A stretch of 64,000 nt of DNA from assembly GCF_030817055.1 (NCBI RefSeq), contig NZ_JAUSYV010000001.1, positions 1,946,001 through 2,010,000 of the forward strand, read 5' to 3'. The stretch's first letter is position 1. Each line of letters begins with the position of its first letter. The stretch is from Bacillus sp. V2I10 (GTDB lineage: Bacteria > Bacillota > Bacilli > Bacillales > Bacillaceae). Below the pieces are notes generated by a model, which did no database searches, was not told the DNA's origin, and saw nothing but the letters and a program-made list of their open reading frames with translations. Of the stretch, positions 26,168 to 33,833 are shown piece after piece. The translations under genes and the position numbers were made by a program.

Positions 26168-26959
26168 TTGAAGAAAATAAAAGTGTGTGTCGTTGATGAT
26201 AATCGGGAGTTAGTGGGGCTTTTGGATGAATTTATTTCAAGTCAGGAAGACATGGAAGTGCTTGGCATTGCATATAACGGACAAGAGTGTCTGAATATGT
26301 TAAAGGATAAAGACCCTGATGTGCTTGTTTTGGATATTATCATGCCTCATCTGGACGGACTTGCTGTTTTAGAAAAAGTGAGGGAAATGGAAAAATCCAA
26401 ACAGCCTAACGTCATCATGCTGACAGCCTTTGGACAGGAAGATGTTACGAAGAAAGCAGTTGACCTTGGTGCCTCTTATTTCATCTTAAAACCTTTCGAT
26501 ATGGAAAACCTGGTCAATCATATTCGCCAAGTCAGCGGAAAATCAGCAGCACCGATTCTTTCAAGATCGAACTCCTCTCTCCGATCCCAGTCAGAAAATA
26601 AAGGAAGAAACCTTGATGCGAACATTACAAGCATTATTCACGAAATTGGCGTTCCTGCTCACATTAAAGGCTATTTATATTTAAGAGAGGCCATTTCGAT
26701 GGTTTATAATGATATTGAACTGCTCGGTTCTATAACAAAAGTACTGTACCCTGATATCGCCAAAAAATATAATACGACAGCAAGCCGCGTCGAGCGTGCT
26801 ATTCGTCATGCAATTGAAGTAGCATGGAGCCGCGGGAATATTGAATCCATTTCCTCTTTATTCGGGTATACAGTAAGCATGTCTAAAGCTAAACCGACTA
26901 ATTCTGAATTCATCGCAATGGTCGCGGACAAATTGCGTTTAGAGCATAAAGCTTCTTGA
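26168..26959 (+). CDS. spo0A: Sporulation master regulator Spo0A
   Basis: 263 residues. N-terminal receiver domain (1-120) with the acidic pocket VDDN at 9-12, phospho-acceptor Asp56 in VLDIIMP and Lys in ILKPFD. The C-terminal DNA-binding domain (about 150-263) includes TTASRVERAIRHAIEVAW, the recognition helix region. The phosphorylated form binds TGTCGAA boxes. Start is TTG 26168 with GAGGAGG upstream, a weak start codon seen in several sporulation genes here. Follows spoIVB as in all Bacillus. Confidence 0.99.
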   Translation: MKKIKVCVVDDNRELVGLLDEFISSQEDMEVLGIAYNGQECLNMLKDKDPDVLVLDIIMPHLDGLAVLEKVREMEKSKQPNVIMLTAFGQEDVTKKAVDLGASYFILKPFDMENLVNHIRQVSGKSAAPILSRSNSSLRSQSENKGRNLDANITSIIHEIGVPAHIKGYLYLREAISMVYNDIELLGSITKVLYPDIAKKYNTTASRVERAIRHAIEVAWSRGNIESISSLFGYTVSMSKAKPTNSEFIAMVADKLRLEHKAS

Positions 26960-26991
26960 GAGCGATAGAATCTTAGAAGCTGGATGAAAAA

Positions 26992-27024
26992 AAAGAACCC
27001 AATCAACGGAAATTGGGTTCTTTG
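26992..27024. terminator. Bidirectional terminator between spo0A and the yycC-like gene
   Basis: AAAGAACCCAAT / ATTGGGTTCTTT, a 12-base perfect stem with an 8-base loop and A/T flanks on both sides. Confidence 0.85.
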
Positions 27025-27029
27025 CCTTT

Positions 27030-27176
27030 TTACTCTTTATTGTCTTTCTTATTCTGCATTTCAGCGAGCTTAGCAAGAAGGATATGCTGAGGCATATGCA
27101 TAATTTGTTCAATCGGCACGTTTAGTTCCTCAGCAAGCTTTATTGCTGTTTCAGCGGATATTGGAAGTGGTCTCAT
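27030..27176 (-). CDS. Small YycC-like protein
   Basis: 48 residues, MRPLPISAETAIKLAEELNV at the N-terminus, then IEQIMHMPQHILLAKLAEM and a polar tail. The MRPL...IMHMPQHILL pattern resembles the YycC-like family of short Bacillus proteins, of unknown function. AAAGGAG lies 12 bases before ATG 27176, longer than usual. It converges on spo0A and is divergent from the phosphodiesterase gene. Family recalled from memory, not searched. Confidence 0.65.
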   Translation of the reverse strand: MRPLPISAETAIKLAEELNVPIEQIMHMPQHILLAKLAEMQNKKDNKE

Positions 27177-27223
27177 AGGTCTTTCATGCTCCTTTCTAAA
27201 AATAATGAAACAGGTGATAGGTG

Positions 27224-27952
27224 ATGTTTTTGACCAAAATATTTGGACACCGCGGTGCTGCAGGTACCTGTCCTGAAAATACGATGCCTTCTTTTAAGGC
27301 AGCGATTGAATCAGGTGCAGATGGAATTGAATTAGATGTTCACCTCTCAAAGGACGGAGTTCCTGTTGTCATTCATGATGAATCGGTTGATCGTACAACA
27401 AATGGCATAGGTTTTGTAAAGGACTTAACCTTTTCGCAGCTTAAAAGCCTTGATGCAAGCTATCTTTTTCCTGAGTACTCAGGAAAAGCATTTATCCCAT
27501 CACTTGAAGAAGTGCTGGTATGGAGCAGTTCTTCAGATTTTCTCCTGAATATTGAACTTAAAAATGACCGAATTCAATATCAGGAGCTTGAAGAAAAGGT
27601 GATACAGCTGATTTTCACTCACAAGCTGCAAAATCGAGTCATTCTCTCATCTTTTAATCATGAAAGCCTAATGCTGTGTCATAGAATCTCAAATGAACTG
27701 GAAACGGCAGCTCTTTTAAGCGAAAGGCTGTTTGAACCGTGGAATTATGCTAAGACACTTTCAGCAAGAGCAATCCATCCTGTTCATTATGCTGCTGACC
27801 CGCATGTCATCTTCCATTCTCAGGCTAACGGAATCCAAGTTCGTCCTTTTACTGTCAACGATGAGCCGACAATGCAATTCCTTTTTAAAGCACAGTGTGC
27901 AGGATTTTTCACGGATTATCCCGAAAAAGCTTTATCGTTAAAAAAGAAATAA
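27224..27952 (+). CDS. yqiK: Glycerophosphodiester phosphodiesterase family protein (YqiK-like)
   Basis: 242 residues, GDPD TIM-barrel. FGHRGAAGTCPENTMPSF carries the His-Arg and PENT motif. IELDVHLSKDGVPVVIHDE supplies the Glu-Asp-His metal and catalytic set. It should split glycerophosphodiesters to glycerol 3-phosphate plus an alcohol. There is no signal peptide, so it is cytosolic. ATG 27224 with AGGTGATAGGTG just upstream is preferred over GTG 27221. Located after spo0A as yqiK in B. subtilis. Confidence 0.9.
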   Translation: MFLTKIFGHRGAAGTCPENTMPSFKAAIESGADGIELDVHLSKDGVPVVIHDESVDRTTNGIGFVKDLTFSQLKSLDASYLFPEYSGKAFIPSLEEVLVWSSSSDFLLNIELKNDRIQYQELEEKVIQLIFTHKLQNRVILSSFNHESLMLCHRISNELETAALLSERLFEPWNYAKTLSARAIHPVHYAADPHVIFHSQANGIQVRPFTVNDEPTMQFLFKAQCAGFFTDYPEKALSLKKK

Positions 27953-27955
27953 TTT

Positions 27956-27989
27956 GACCCCGTTTATCTCAAACTAACGGGGTTCTTTT
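27956..27989. terminator. Bidirectional terminator between yqiK and yqzF
   Basis: ACCCCGTT / AACGGGGT 8-base stem with an 11-base loop and T-rich flank TCTTTTG. It extends into the yqzF 3' end. Confidence 0.7.
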
Positions 27990-28223
27990 GTTTTTCTGAA
28001 ATTTTTTCTGCACTTTATTTCGTTTGCGGTCACGGTAAAAAATAAATCCTGCGACAAAACTTAATCCTCCGGCAAATAAAAGCAGACCGGAAGTGAATTG
28101 CAGCCATAGGTTTGGAAAAGGCGCCTGAAGAATACCGAAGAGCATGTCACGCATTAATTTAATGCCGTAGCCTGCCAAAACTCCAGGAATCACCATTATT
28201 AATAGAGCGAAAATTCGTATCAT
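27969..28223 (-). CDS. yqzF: DUF2627 membrane protein YqzF
   Basis: 84 residues. Two hydrophobic helices (about 2-19 and 41-62) with the conserved GYGIKLMRDMLFGI loop and a C-terminal FYRDRKRNKVQ segment. These features match DUF2627 proteins found next to bkdR in Bacillus. Function unknown. GGAAAGGAT precedes ATG 28223. Confidence 0.85.
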   Translation of the reverse strand: MIRIFALLIMVIPGVLAGYGIKLMRDMLFGILQAPFPNLWLQFTSGLLLFAGGLSFVAGFIFYRDRKRNKVQKKFQKNKRTPLV

Positions 28224-28277
28224 TTTTTATAATCCTTTCCCCTTCGTCTGTTTAAATTGTTCAACGAAAAAAACAAT

Positions 28278-28305
28278 TTGTCAAGTGAACAAAAAGTGAT
28301 ATGAT
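28278..28305 (+). promoter_or_regulatory. Sigma-A promoter of bkdR
   Basis: TTGTCA-16-TATGAT with TG one base before the -10 (extended -10). Predicted transcription start near 28312. Confidence 0.55.
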
Positions 28306-28312
28306 GAAACTG

Positions 28313-28326
28313 TGCAAAATTTTGCA
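28313..28326. promoter_or_regulatory. Palindrome TGCAA-N4-TTGCA at the bkdR transcription start
   Basis: TGCAAAATTTTGCA is a perfect 14-base palindrome immediately after the predicted -10. It shares both half-sites with the palindrome upstream of the ptb sigma-54 promoter (30442-30455). Inference: BkdR operator for autorepression. Confidence 0.45.
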
Positions 28327-28376
28327 AAAATCATTTATATATATATTTTACATAAAAACGGTAAGGGGTAATCATT

Positions 28377-30437
28377 ATGCAAAAGGTCATGCTGGTGGGG
28401 GCGGGACAAGGCGGGACAACACTGCTCAAAATGCTTTTGGAAATAAAAGCTATGGAAATCATGGCGGTTGTGGATATTGAGCCGGAGGCACCAGGCATGC
28501 AGCTTGCAAAAAAGCTGGGAATCTTGACAAGTTCTGAATGGAAGCCGCTTTTATCCGATCAGATCAATATTGTCATAGAGGCAACTGGCTGCAATGAGGT
28601 GTTTGAGGACCTGCTTCAATGCAGAAGCAGGAATACGGTTATTATTCCGGGCACTGTCGCTCACATCATTTCCAATCTTATCAATCAGAAAGAAAATTTG
28701 ATTACAGCTTTAAAAGATATCACACATAAGCATGAAACCATTTTTGATTCAACGAATGATGGCATGATCGTCATTGATGATAAGGAACGGGTTATCCTAT
28801 TTAATAAAACAGCAGAGCGGATGACAGGTTTAAAAAAGGGAGATGTAATTGGCCGACTTATCGAAGAGATGATTCCTTCAAGCAAGCTTCCAAGAATCCT
28901 GAAAACAAAAGAAGTCGAAATGAATCAGGAACAAGTTCTTGAAAATGGACTTAAAATCATTACGACAAGAATCCCGATCTTTGATGACTCGGGAATACTG
29001 CTCGGTGCCCTTTCCTTGTTTAAAGATATCACCGATATTGTGAACCTGGCAGAGGAGATGACGAACTTAAAGGAGATTCAAACGCTTCTTCAAGCCATTA
29101 TTCAATCATCTGACGAAGCCATTACTGTTGTAGATGAAGAAGGAAGAGGGATTCTAATTAATCCTGCCTATTCCAGGATGACTGGTCTAACAGAAGAACA
29201 AGTGCTGGGAATGCCTGCAACGGCTGACATCTCTGAAGGTGAAAGCATGCATATGAAGGTTCTTGAAACGAGAAGACCTGTAAGAGGCGTGCGGATGAAA
29301 GTTGGTCCGGGCAAGAAAGATGTCATTGTAAATGTAGCCCCAATCATTGTGGATGGGAAACTTAAAGGAAGTGTGGGCATTATTCATGATATGTCCGAGA
29401 TACAAACTTTAACAACAGAATTGAACAGGGCCAGACAAATTATCAGAACACTTGAAGCGAAGTATGCCTTTGAAGATATCATTGGAGAAAGCGAAGAAAT
29501 AAAACTTGCGATTGAGCAGGCCAAGCTTGGAGCTAAGACACCTGCGACTGTTCTTCTGAGAGGGGAATCAGGGACAGGAAAAGAATTATTTGCCCATGCG
29601 ATACATAACGCAAGTGACAGGAAATACAACAAGTTTATCCGCGTGAATTGTGCGGCTATTTCAGAAACTTTGCTGGAGAGTGAACTGTTTGGCTACGAGG
29701 AAGGGGCATTCTCAGGAGCGAAACGTGGCGGAAAAAGAGGATTTTTTGAAGAAGCCAATAAAGGGAGCATTTTTCTGGATGAAATTGGGGAGCTTTCAGC
29801 AAATGTACAGGCAAAACTGCTTCGGGTGCTGCAGGAAAAAGAAATTGTCAGGGTCGGTTCAACAAAGTCCATTCCTATCAATGTGAGAGTCATTGCCGCA
29901 ACAAATATTAATATCGAAAAAGCTATGGCAGACGGCACTTTCCGTGAAGATTTGTATTACAGATTAAATCGCTACCCAATTTCGATTCCTCCGCTCAGGA
30001 ACAGAAAAAGCGATATCCTAATGCTTGCTGAGCACCTTATCAGGAAACTAAATCAGGACTATGGCAGAAGCATTGAAGGAATTGAAGAATCAGCTTTGGA
30101 CATGCTCGTTGCGCACAGCTGGCCCGGTAATGTAAGAGAACTTGAGAATGTCCTTGGAAGAGCCATGATTTTTATGAAATACAATGAAACGGAAATTGCC
30201 GCTCAGCATTTGCCGGAACTCGCGCAGGATGATGAAAGAAAGTCTGGCGGACAAGCCTATCATATAGAAAGTGCAGGCAACCAAACTCTTGCAGAATCCG
30301 TAGAACAGCTTGAAGAAGTGCTTATAAGGGAAGCGCTGGTCAAGCATAATTTTAATCGGACAAAAACGGCCCTTTCATTAGGTATTTCGCTTAGAAACCT
30401 GTATTATAAAATAGAAAAATACAGCCTTGCAAAGTGA
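28377..30437 (+). CDS. bkdR: Sigma-54-dependent transcriptional activator BkdR
   Basis: 686 residues. An N-terminal nucleotide-binding-like region (about 1-105; KVMLVGAGQGGTTLLKMLLE) is followed by two PAS domains (about 117-230 and 240-350), an AAA+ sigma-54 interaction domain (about 365-600) and a Fis-type helix-turn-helix at the C-terminus (FNRTKTALSLGISLRNLYYK). Walker A is GESGTGKE. The sigma-54 contact loop reads GAFSGA instead of the usual GAFTGA. It activates the downstream ptb-bkd operon. AAGGGG ribosome binding site. The N-terminal domain may sense a cofactor or metabolite, but that is not shown. Confidence 0.95.
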   Translation: MQKVMLVGAGQGGTTLLKMLLEIKAMEIMAVVDIEPEAPGMQLAKKLGILTSSEWKPLLSDQINIVIEATGCNEVFEDLLQCRSRNTVIIPGTVAHIISNLINQKENLITALKDITHKHETIFDSTNDGMIVIDDKERVILFNKTAERMTGLKKGDVIGRLIEEMIPSSKLPRILKTKEVEMNQEQVLENGLKIITTRIPIFDDSGILLGALSLFKDITDIVNLAEEMTNLKEIQTLLQAIIQSSDEAITVVDEEGRGILINPAYSRMTGLTEEQVLGMPATADISEGESMHMKVLETRRPVRGVRMKVGPGKKDVIVNVAPIIVDGKLKGSVGIIHDMSEIQTLTTELNRARQIIRTLEAKYAFEDIIGESEEIKLAIEQAKLGAKTPATVLLRGESGTGKELFAHAIHNASDRKYNKFIRVNCAAISETLLESELFGYEEGAFSGAKRGGKRGFFEEANKGSIFLDEIGELSANVQAKLLRVLQEKEIVRVGSTKSIPINVRVIAATNINIEKAMADGTFREDLYYRLNRYPISIPPLRNRKSDILMLAEHLIRKLNQDYGRSIEGIEESALDMLVAHSWPGNVRELENVLGRAMIFMKYNETEIAAQHLPELAQDDERKSGGQAYHIESAGNQTLAESVEQLEEVLIREALVKHNFNRTKTALSLGISLRNLYYKIEKYSLAK

Positions 30438-30441
30438 TGCA

Positions 30442-30455
30442 TGCAATTAATTGCA
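30442..30455. promoter_or_regulatory. BkdR upstream activating site candidate
   Basis: TGCAATTAATTGCA, a perfect palindrome about 75 bases upstream of the sigma-54 promoter, flanked by further TGCAT/TTGCAA half-sites (30427-30433, 30438-30443, 30470-30474). Confidence 0.55.
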
Positions 30456-30492
30456 AGGTATGAAAAAAAATGCATGTTTTCTGTATGAAAAG

Positions 30493-30507
30493 ATGAAGCG
30501 TTTACAA
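30493..30507 (-). promoter_or_regulatory. cre-like site in the bkd promoter region
   Basis: Minus strand TTGTAAACGCTTCAT matches WTGNAANCGNWNNCW at all fixed positions except the last C. It lies between the palindrome and the sigma-54 promoter, so CcpA bound there could block activation. Confidence 0.4.
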
Positions 30508-30516
30508 GTTTTTATG

Positions 30517-30534
30517 TTGGCACGCTTCTTGCAT
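30517..30534 (+). promoter_or_regulatory. Sigma-54 promoter of the ptb-bkd operon
   Basis: TTGGCAC-N5-TTGCAT is a full match to the -24/-12 consensus, 50 bases before the ptb start. It is the only such promoter I see in the window, next to its activator gene. Confidence 0.92.
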
Positions 30535-30583
30535 TATAAAATAACGGGTGCTGTGAATACATCTTGAAGGGATTGAAAACACG

Positions 30584-31474
30584 ATGAACTTAGAAGACCT
30601 GCTAGAAAAAGCAGCCCGGCTTGAGAACAAAACGGTAGCAGTTGCATCTGCAGAAGATGCAGAAGTGCTTGAAGCAGTTATTGAGGCTTCAGAGCGGGGG
30701 CTTGCCGATTTTATTTTGTTCGGAAATAAAGAGGAACTCGAAATCATGCTTCTAGAAAGAAGTGCTGATGTAAAAAAGTTTTCAATTAAGCATGCAAGAT
30801 CCGTAGAACAGGCTGCAGAATTTGCTGTTAAAGCTGTCTTTCAAAATGAAGCTGATGTTTTAATGAAAGGAAATATTCCAACTGCCGTTATTTTAAAGGC
30901 TGTTTTAAACAAGGAATACGGACTTCGAACAGGCAAAATTCTTTCTCATGTCGCTGTTTTTGAAGTGCCCGGCTACGACAGATTTACAATTGTAACGGAT
31001 GCAGCAATGAATCTTGCACCAGATCTAGATCAGAAAAAGCAAATTCTTGCAAATTCTGTCATGGTTGCAAGGAAGATTGGGATAGACATGCCCAAGGTAG
31101 CTCCGCTTGCAGCTGTTGAAGTTATTAATCCTTCCATGCAGGCAACGATTGATGCTGCTGCTCTAACGCAAATGAACAAAAGAGGCCAGATTAAAGATTG
31201 TATCGTCGATGGTCCCCTTGCACTTGATAATGCAGTTTCATTTGAAGCTGCAGTGCATAAAGGCATCAAAAGCGAAGTGGCAGGGCAGTCTGATATCCTT
31301 TTAGTACCAACCATTGAAGTTGGAAATGTTTTATATAAATCGCTCATGTATTTTGCAAATGCAAAAGTAGGAGCCATCATTGCAGGGGCAAAAGCGCCGA
31401 TTGTTTTAACAAGCCGTGCTGATTCAGCCGAAAGCAAACTTTATTCGCTCGCTTTGGCGATATGTTCAAGTTAA
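30584..31474 (+). CDS. ptb: Phosphate butyryltransferase
   Basis: 296 residues, phosphotransacetylase fold. Converts (iso)butyryl-CoA and related branched acyl-CoA to acyl phosphate. Recognised by VLMKGNIPTAVILKAVLN and LSHVAVFEVPGYDRF, and by its pairing with buk. Together they can harvest ATP from branched-chain acyl-CoA or recycle primer acids for fatty acids. First gene of the sigma-54 operon. Ribosome binding site GAAGGGA. Confidence 0.95.
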   Translation: MNLEDLLEKAARLENKTVAVASAEDAEVLEAVIEASERGLADFILFGNKEELEIMLLERSADVKKFSIKHARSVEQAAEFAVKAVFQNEADVLMKGNIPTAVILKAVLNKEYGLRTGKILSHVAVFEVPGYDRFTIVTDAAMNLAPDLDQKKQILANSVMVARKIGIDMPKVAPLAAVEVINPSMQATIDAAALTQMNKRGQIKDCIVDGPLALDNAVSFEAAVHKGIKSEVAGQSDILLVPTIEVGNVLYKSLMYFANAKVGAIIAGAKAPIVLTSRADSAESKLYSLALAICSS

Positions 31475-31524
31475 GAGGAAATGCTAAGCTTAAGAATTCG
31501 AAAAGACATTAGGAGGATTTACAC

Positions 31525-32619
31525 ATGGAAATTTTCAAATATATGGAACAATATGATTATGAGCAATTGGTTTTTTGCCAAGATAAACAATCAGGTTTAA
31601 AAGCTATTATCGCTATTCATGATACAACTTTAGGACCTGCACTTGGCGGAACGCGCATGTGGACATACGCTTCAGAAGCCGATGCTATTGAAGATGCTCT
31701 TCGTTTGGCTAAAGGCATGACTTACAAGAATGCAGCTGCAGGGTTAAACCTTGGAGGAGGAAAAACAGTCATCATCGGAGATCCGCGCAAAGATAAAAAT
31801 GAAGAAATGTTCCGCGCTTTCGGCCGTTACATTCAAGGACTAAATGGCCGTTATATTACTGCTGAAGATGTAGGCACTACTGTTGAAGATATGGACTTGA
31901 TCCACGAAGAAACAGATTTTGTAACGGGTATTTCACCTGCTTTCGGATCTTCAGGAAACCCTTCACCTGTAACGGCATTCGGCGTATACCGCGGAATGAA
32001 AGCTGCTGCAAAAGCTGCGTTTGGAACAGATTCTTTAGAAGGCAAGACTGTTGCAGTTCAAGGTGTCGGCAACGTTGCTTTCAACCTCTGCAGACATTTG
32101 CACGAAGAAGGCGCACAGCTGATTGTGACGGATATTAATAAAGAAGCTGTTCAAAGAGCTGTTGAAGCTTTCGGTGCCAAAGCAGTAAATCCTGATGAAA
32201 TTTACGGAGTGGACTGCGATATTTATGCACCTTGTGCGCTTGGGGCTACTATTAATAACGATACAATTCCTCAAATCAAAGCTAAGGTCATTGCAGGTGC
32301 TGCAAATAACCAGTTAAGAGAAACTCGTCATGGCGATACGATTCATGAAATGGGAATTGCATACGCGCCAGACTATGTCATTAATGCAGGCGGCGTGATA
32401 AACGTAGCTGATGAGCTGCTTGGGTACAACAGCGAAAGAGCAATGAAAAAAGTAGAGGGCATTTATCAAAATATTGAACGAGTATTTGAAATTGCAAAAC
32501 GCGACGGCATCCCTACGTATGCGGCTGCTGATCGCCTGGCAGAAGAGCGCATCGAAAGAATGAGAAATTCACGCAGCCAGTTTCTGCAAAATAGCAATCA
32601 CATTTTAAGCCGACGCTAA
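31525..32619 (+). CDS. bcd: Leucine dehydrogenase
   Basis: 364 residues, full length. NAD-dependent oxidative deamination of leucine, valine and isoleucine to 2-keto acids, which the bkd complex then uses. The catalytic lysine region is LGGGKTVIIGDPR, and AKGMTYKNAAAGLNLGG is the family signature. The NAD-binding GVGNVAF lies in the second domain. AGGAGG ribosome binding site. Confidence 0.97.
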   Translation: MEIFKYMEQYDYEQLVFCQDKQSGLKAIIAIHDTTLGPALGGTRMWTYASEADAIEDALRLAKGMTYKNAAAGLNLGGGKTVIIGDPRKDKNEEMFRAFGRYIQGLNGRYITAEDVGTTVEDMDLIHEETDFVTGISPAFGSSGNPSPVTAFGVYRGMKAAAKAAFGTDSLEGKTVAVQGVGNVAFNLCRHLHEEGAQLIVTDINKEAVQRAVEAFGAKAVNPDEIYGVDCDIYAPCALGATINNDTIPQIKAKVIAGAANNQLRETRHGDTIHEMGIAYAPDYVINAGGVINVADELLGYNSERAMKKVEGIYQNIERVFEIAKRDGIPTYAAADRLAEERIERMRNSRSQFLQNSNHILSRR

Positions 32620-32646
32620 TAGGCAATTTTTTGAGATGAGATACGC

Positions 32647-32670
32647 AGACAGCGTGTAAGAGCGCTGTCT
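32647..32670 (+). other. Intercistronic hairpin between bcd and buk
   Basis: AGACAGCG / CGCTGTCT, an 8-base perfect stem with an 8-base loop. The following sequence GATCTTTCTC is not a strong T run, so it may be a weak attenuator or an RNA stability/processing element. Confidence 0.5.
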
Positions 32671-32700
32671 GATCTTTCTCATATTTGGAGGTTTTAGAAG

Positions 32701-33816
32701 TTGCAAGAAAAAGAATATCGGATTCTCGTCATAAATCCCGGTTCAACCTCGACGAAAATTGGTGTGTTTGATAATGAACGATCTATTTTTGAAAAAACAA
32801 TCCGGCATGATGCGGATATAATAAATGCCTTTAACAGCATCATTGATCAATATGAATTCCGAAAACAGACGATACTTGAAACGCTGGATGAAGAAGGCAT
32901 TAATATCTCTAAATTAAGCGCTGTATGCGGAAGAGGCGGACTGCTTCGTCCAATAGAAGGCGGAACTTATCATGTGAATGAACAAATGCTTCACGATCTT
33001 CGCATCGGTTTTGCAGGACAGCACGCTTCAAATTTGGGAGGCATCATCGCATTTGAAATAGCCGGCGGGTTAAATATTCCTTCTTTCATTGTGGATCCGG
33101 TCGTTGTTGATGAAATGGAAACGATCGCGAAAGTATCCGGAGTTCCATCTATTGAACGAAAGAGCATTTTTCATGCCTTAAACCAAAAATCCGTTGCGAG
33201 AAAAGTTGCTCAGCAGTACGGAAAAAAATACAGCGAAATGAACCTGATTGTGGCTCATATGGGCGGCGGGATAACGGTCGGAGTTCACAAGCTCGGGAAA
33301 GTAATTGATGTCAACAATGGCCTTCATGGCGATGGACCATTCAGTCCTGAACGTGCAGGGACAGTTCCTGCCGGGGATCTGGTGAATCTATGCTATTCAG
33401 GTGACTATTATCGCGAGGAAGTTATGAAAATGCTTGTCGGCAATGGCGGGCTTGTTGGTTATCTTGGCACCAATGATGGCCAGAAGGTAGAACGCATGAT
33501 TGCTGAAGGAAATCAAAAGGCTAAACTGATATTTGATGCAATGGCCTATCAAATCGGCAAAGAAATAGGTGCAGCAAGCGCCGTTTTAAAAGGGACAGTA
33601 GATGCGATTATTCTAACAGGCGGTCTTGCCTACGGGAAAAAATTCGTTAAAGAAATCTCTTCCTACATAGACTGGATCGCCGATGTGAATGTATTTCCCG
33701 GTGAAAATGAACTTCAGGCATTAACGGAAGGAGCTCTTCGCGTTCTCAGAGGTGAAGAAGAGGCGAAAGAATATCCGAATAAAAAAGTGAACTCTAAGAT
33801 CTACAACCAGGTTTAA
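32701..33816 (+). CDS. buk: Butyrate kinase
   Basis: 371 residues, acetate kinase/ASKHA superfamily. Turns acyl phosphate plus ADP into branched acid plus ATP. The phosphate loop INPGSTSTKIGVF opens the protein, and MGGGITVGVHKLGKVIDVNN and ILTGGLAYGK are further ATP-site motifs. TTG start 32701 preceded by GGAGG. Works with Ptb. Confidence 0.96.
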   Translation: MQEKEYRILVINPGSTSTKIGVFDNERSIFEKTIRHDADIINAFNSIIDQYEFRKQTILETLDEEGINISKLSAVCGRGGLLRPIEGGTYHVNEQMLHDLRIGFAGQHASNLGGIIAFEIAGGLNIPSFIVDPVVVDEMETIAKVSGVPSIERKSIFHALNQKSVARKVAQQYGKKYSEMNLIVAHMGGGITVGVHKLGKVIDVNNGLHGDGPFSPERAGTVPAGDLVNLCYSGDYYREEVMKMLVGNGGLVGYLGTNDGQKVERMIAEGNQKAKLIFDAMAYQIGKEIGAASAVLKGTVDAIILTGGLAYGKKFVKEISSYIDWIADVNVFPGENELQALTEGALRVLRGEEEAKEYPNKKVNSKIYNQV

Positions 33817-33833
33817 TAGAGAGGAGCATCAGT

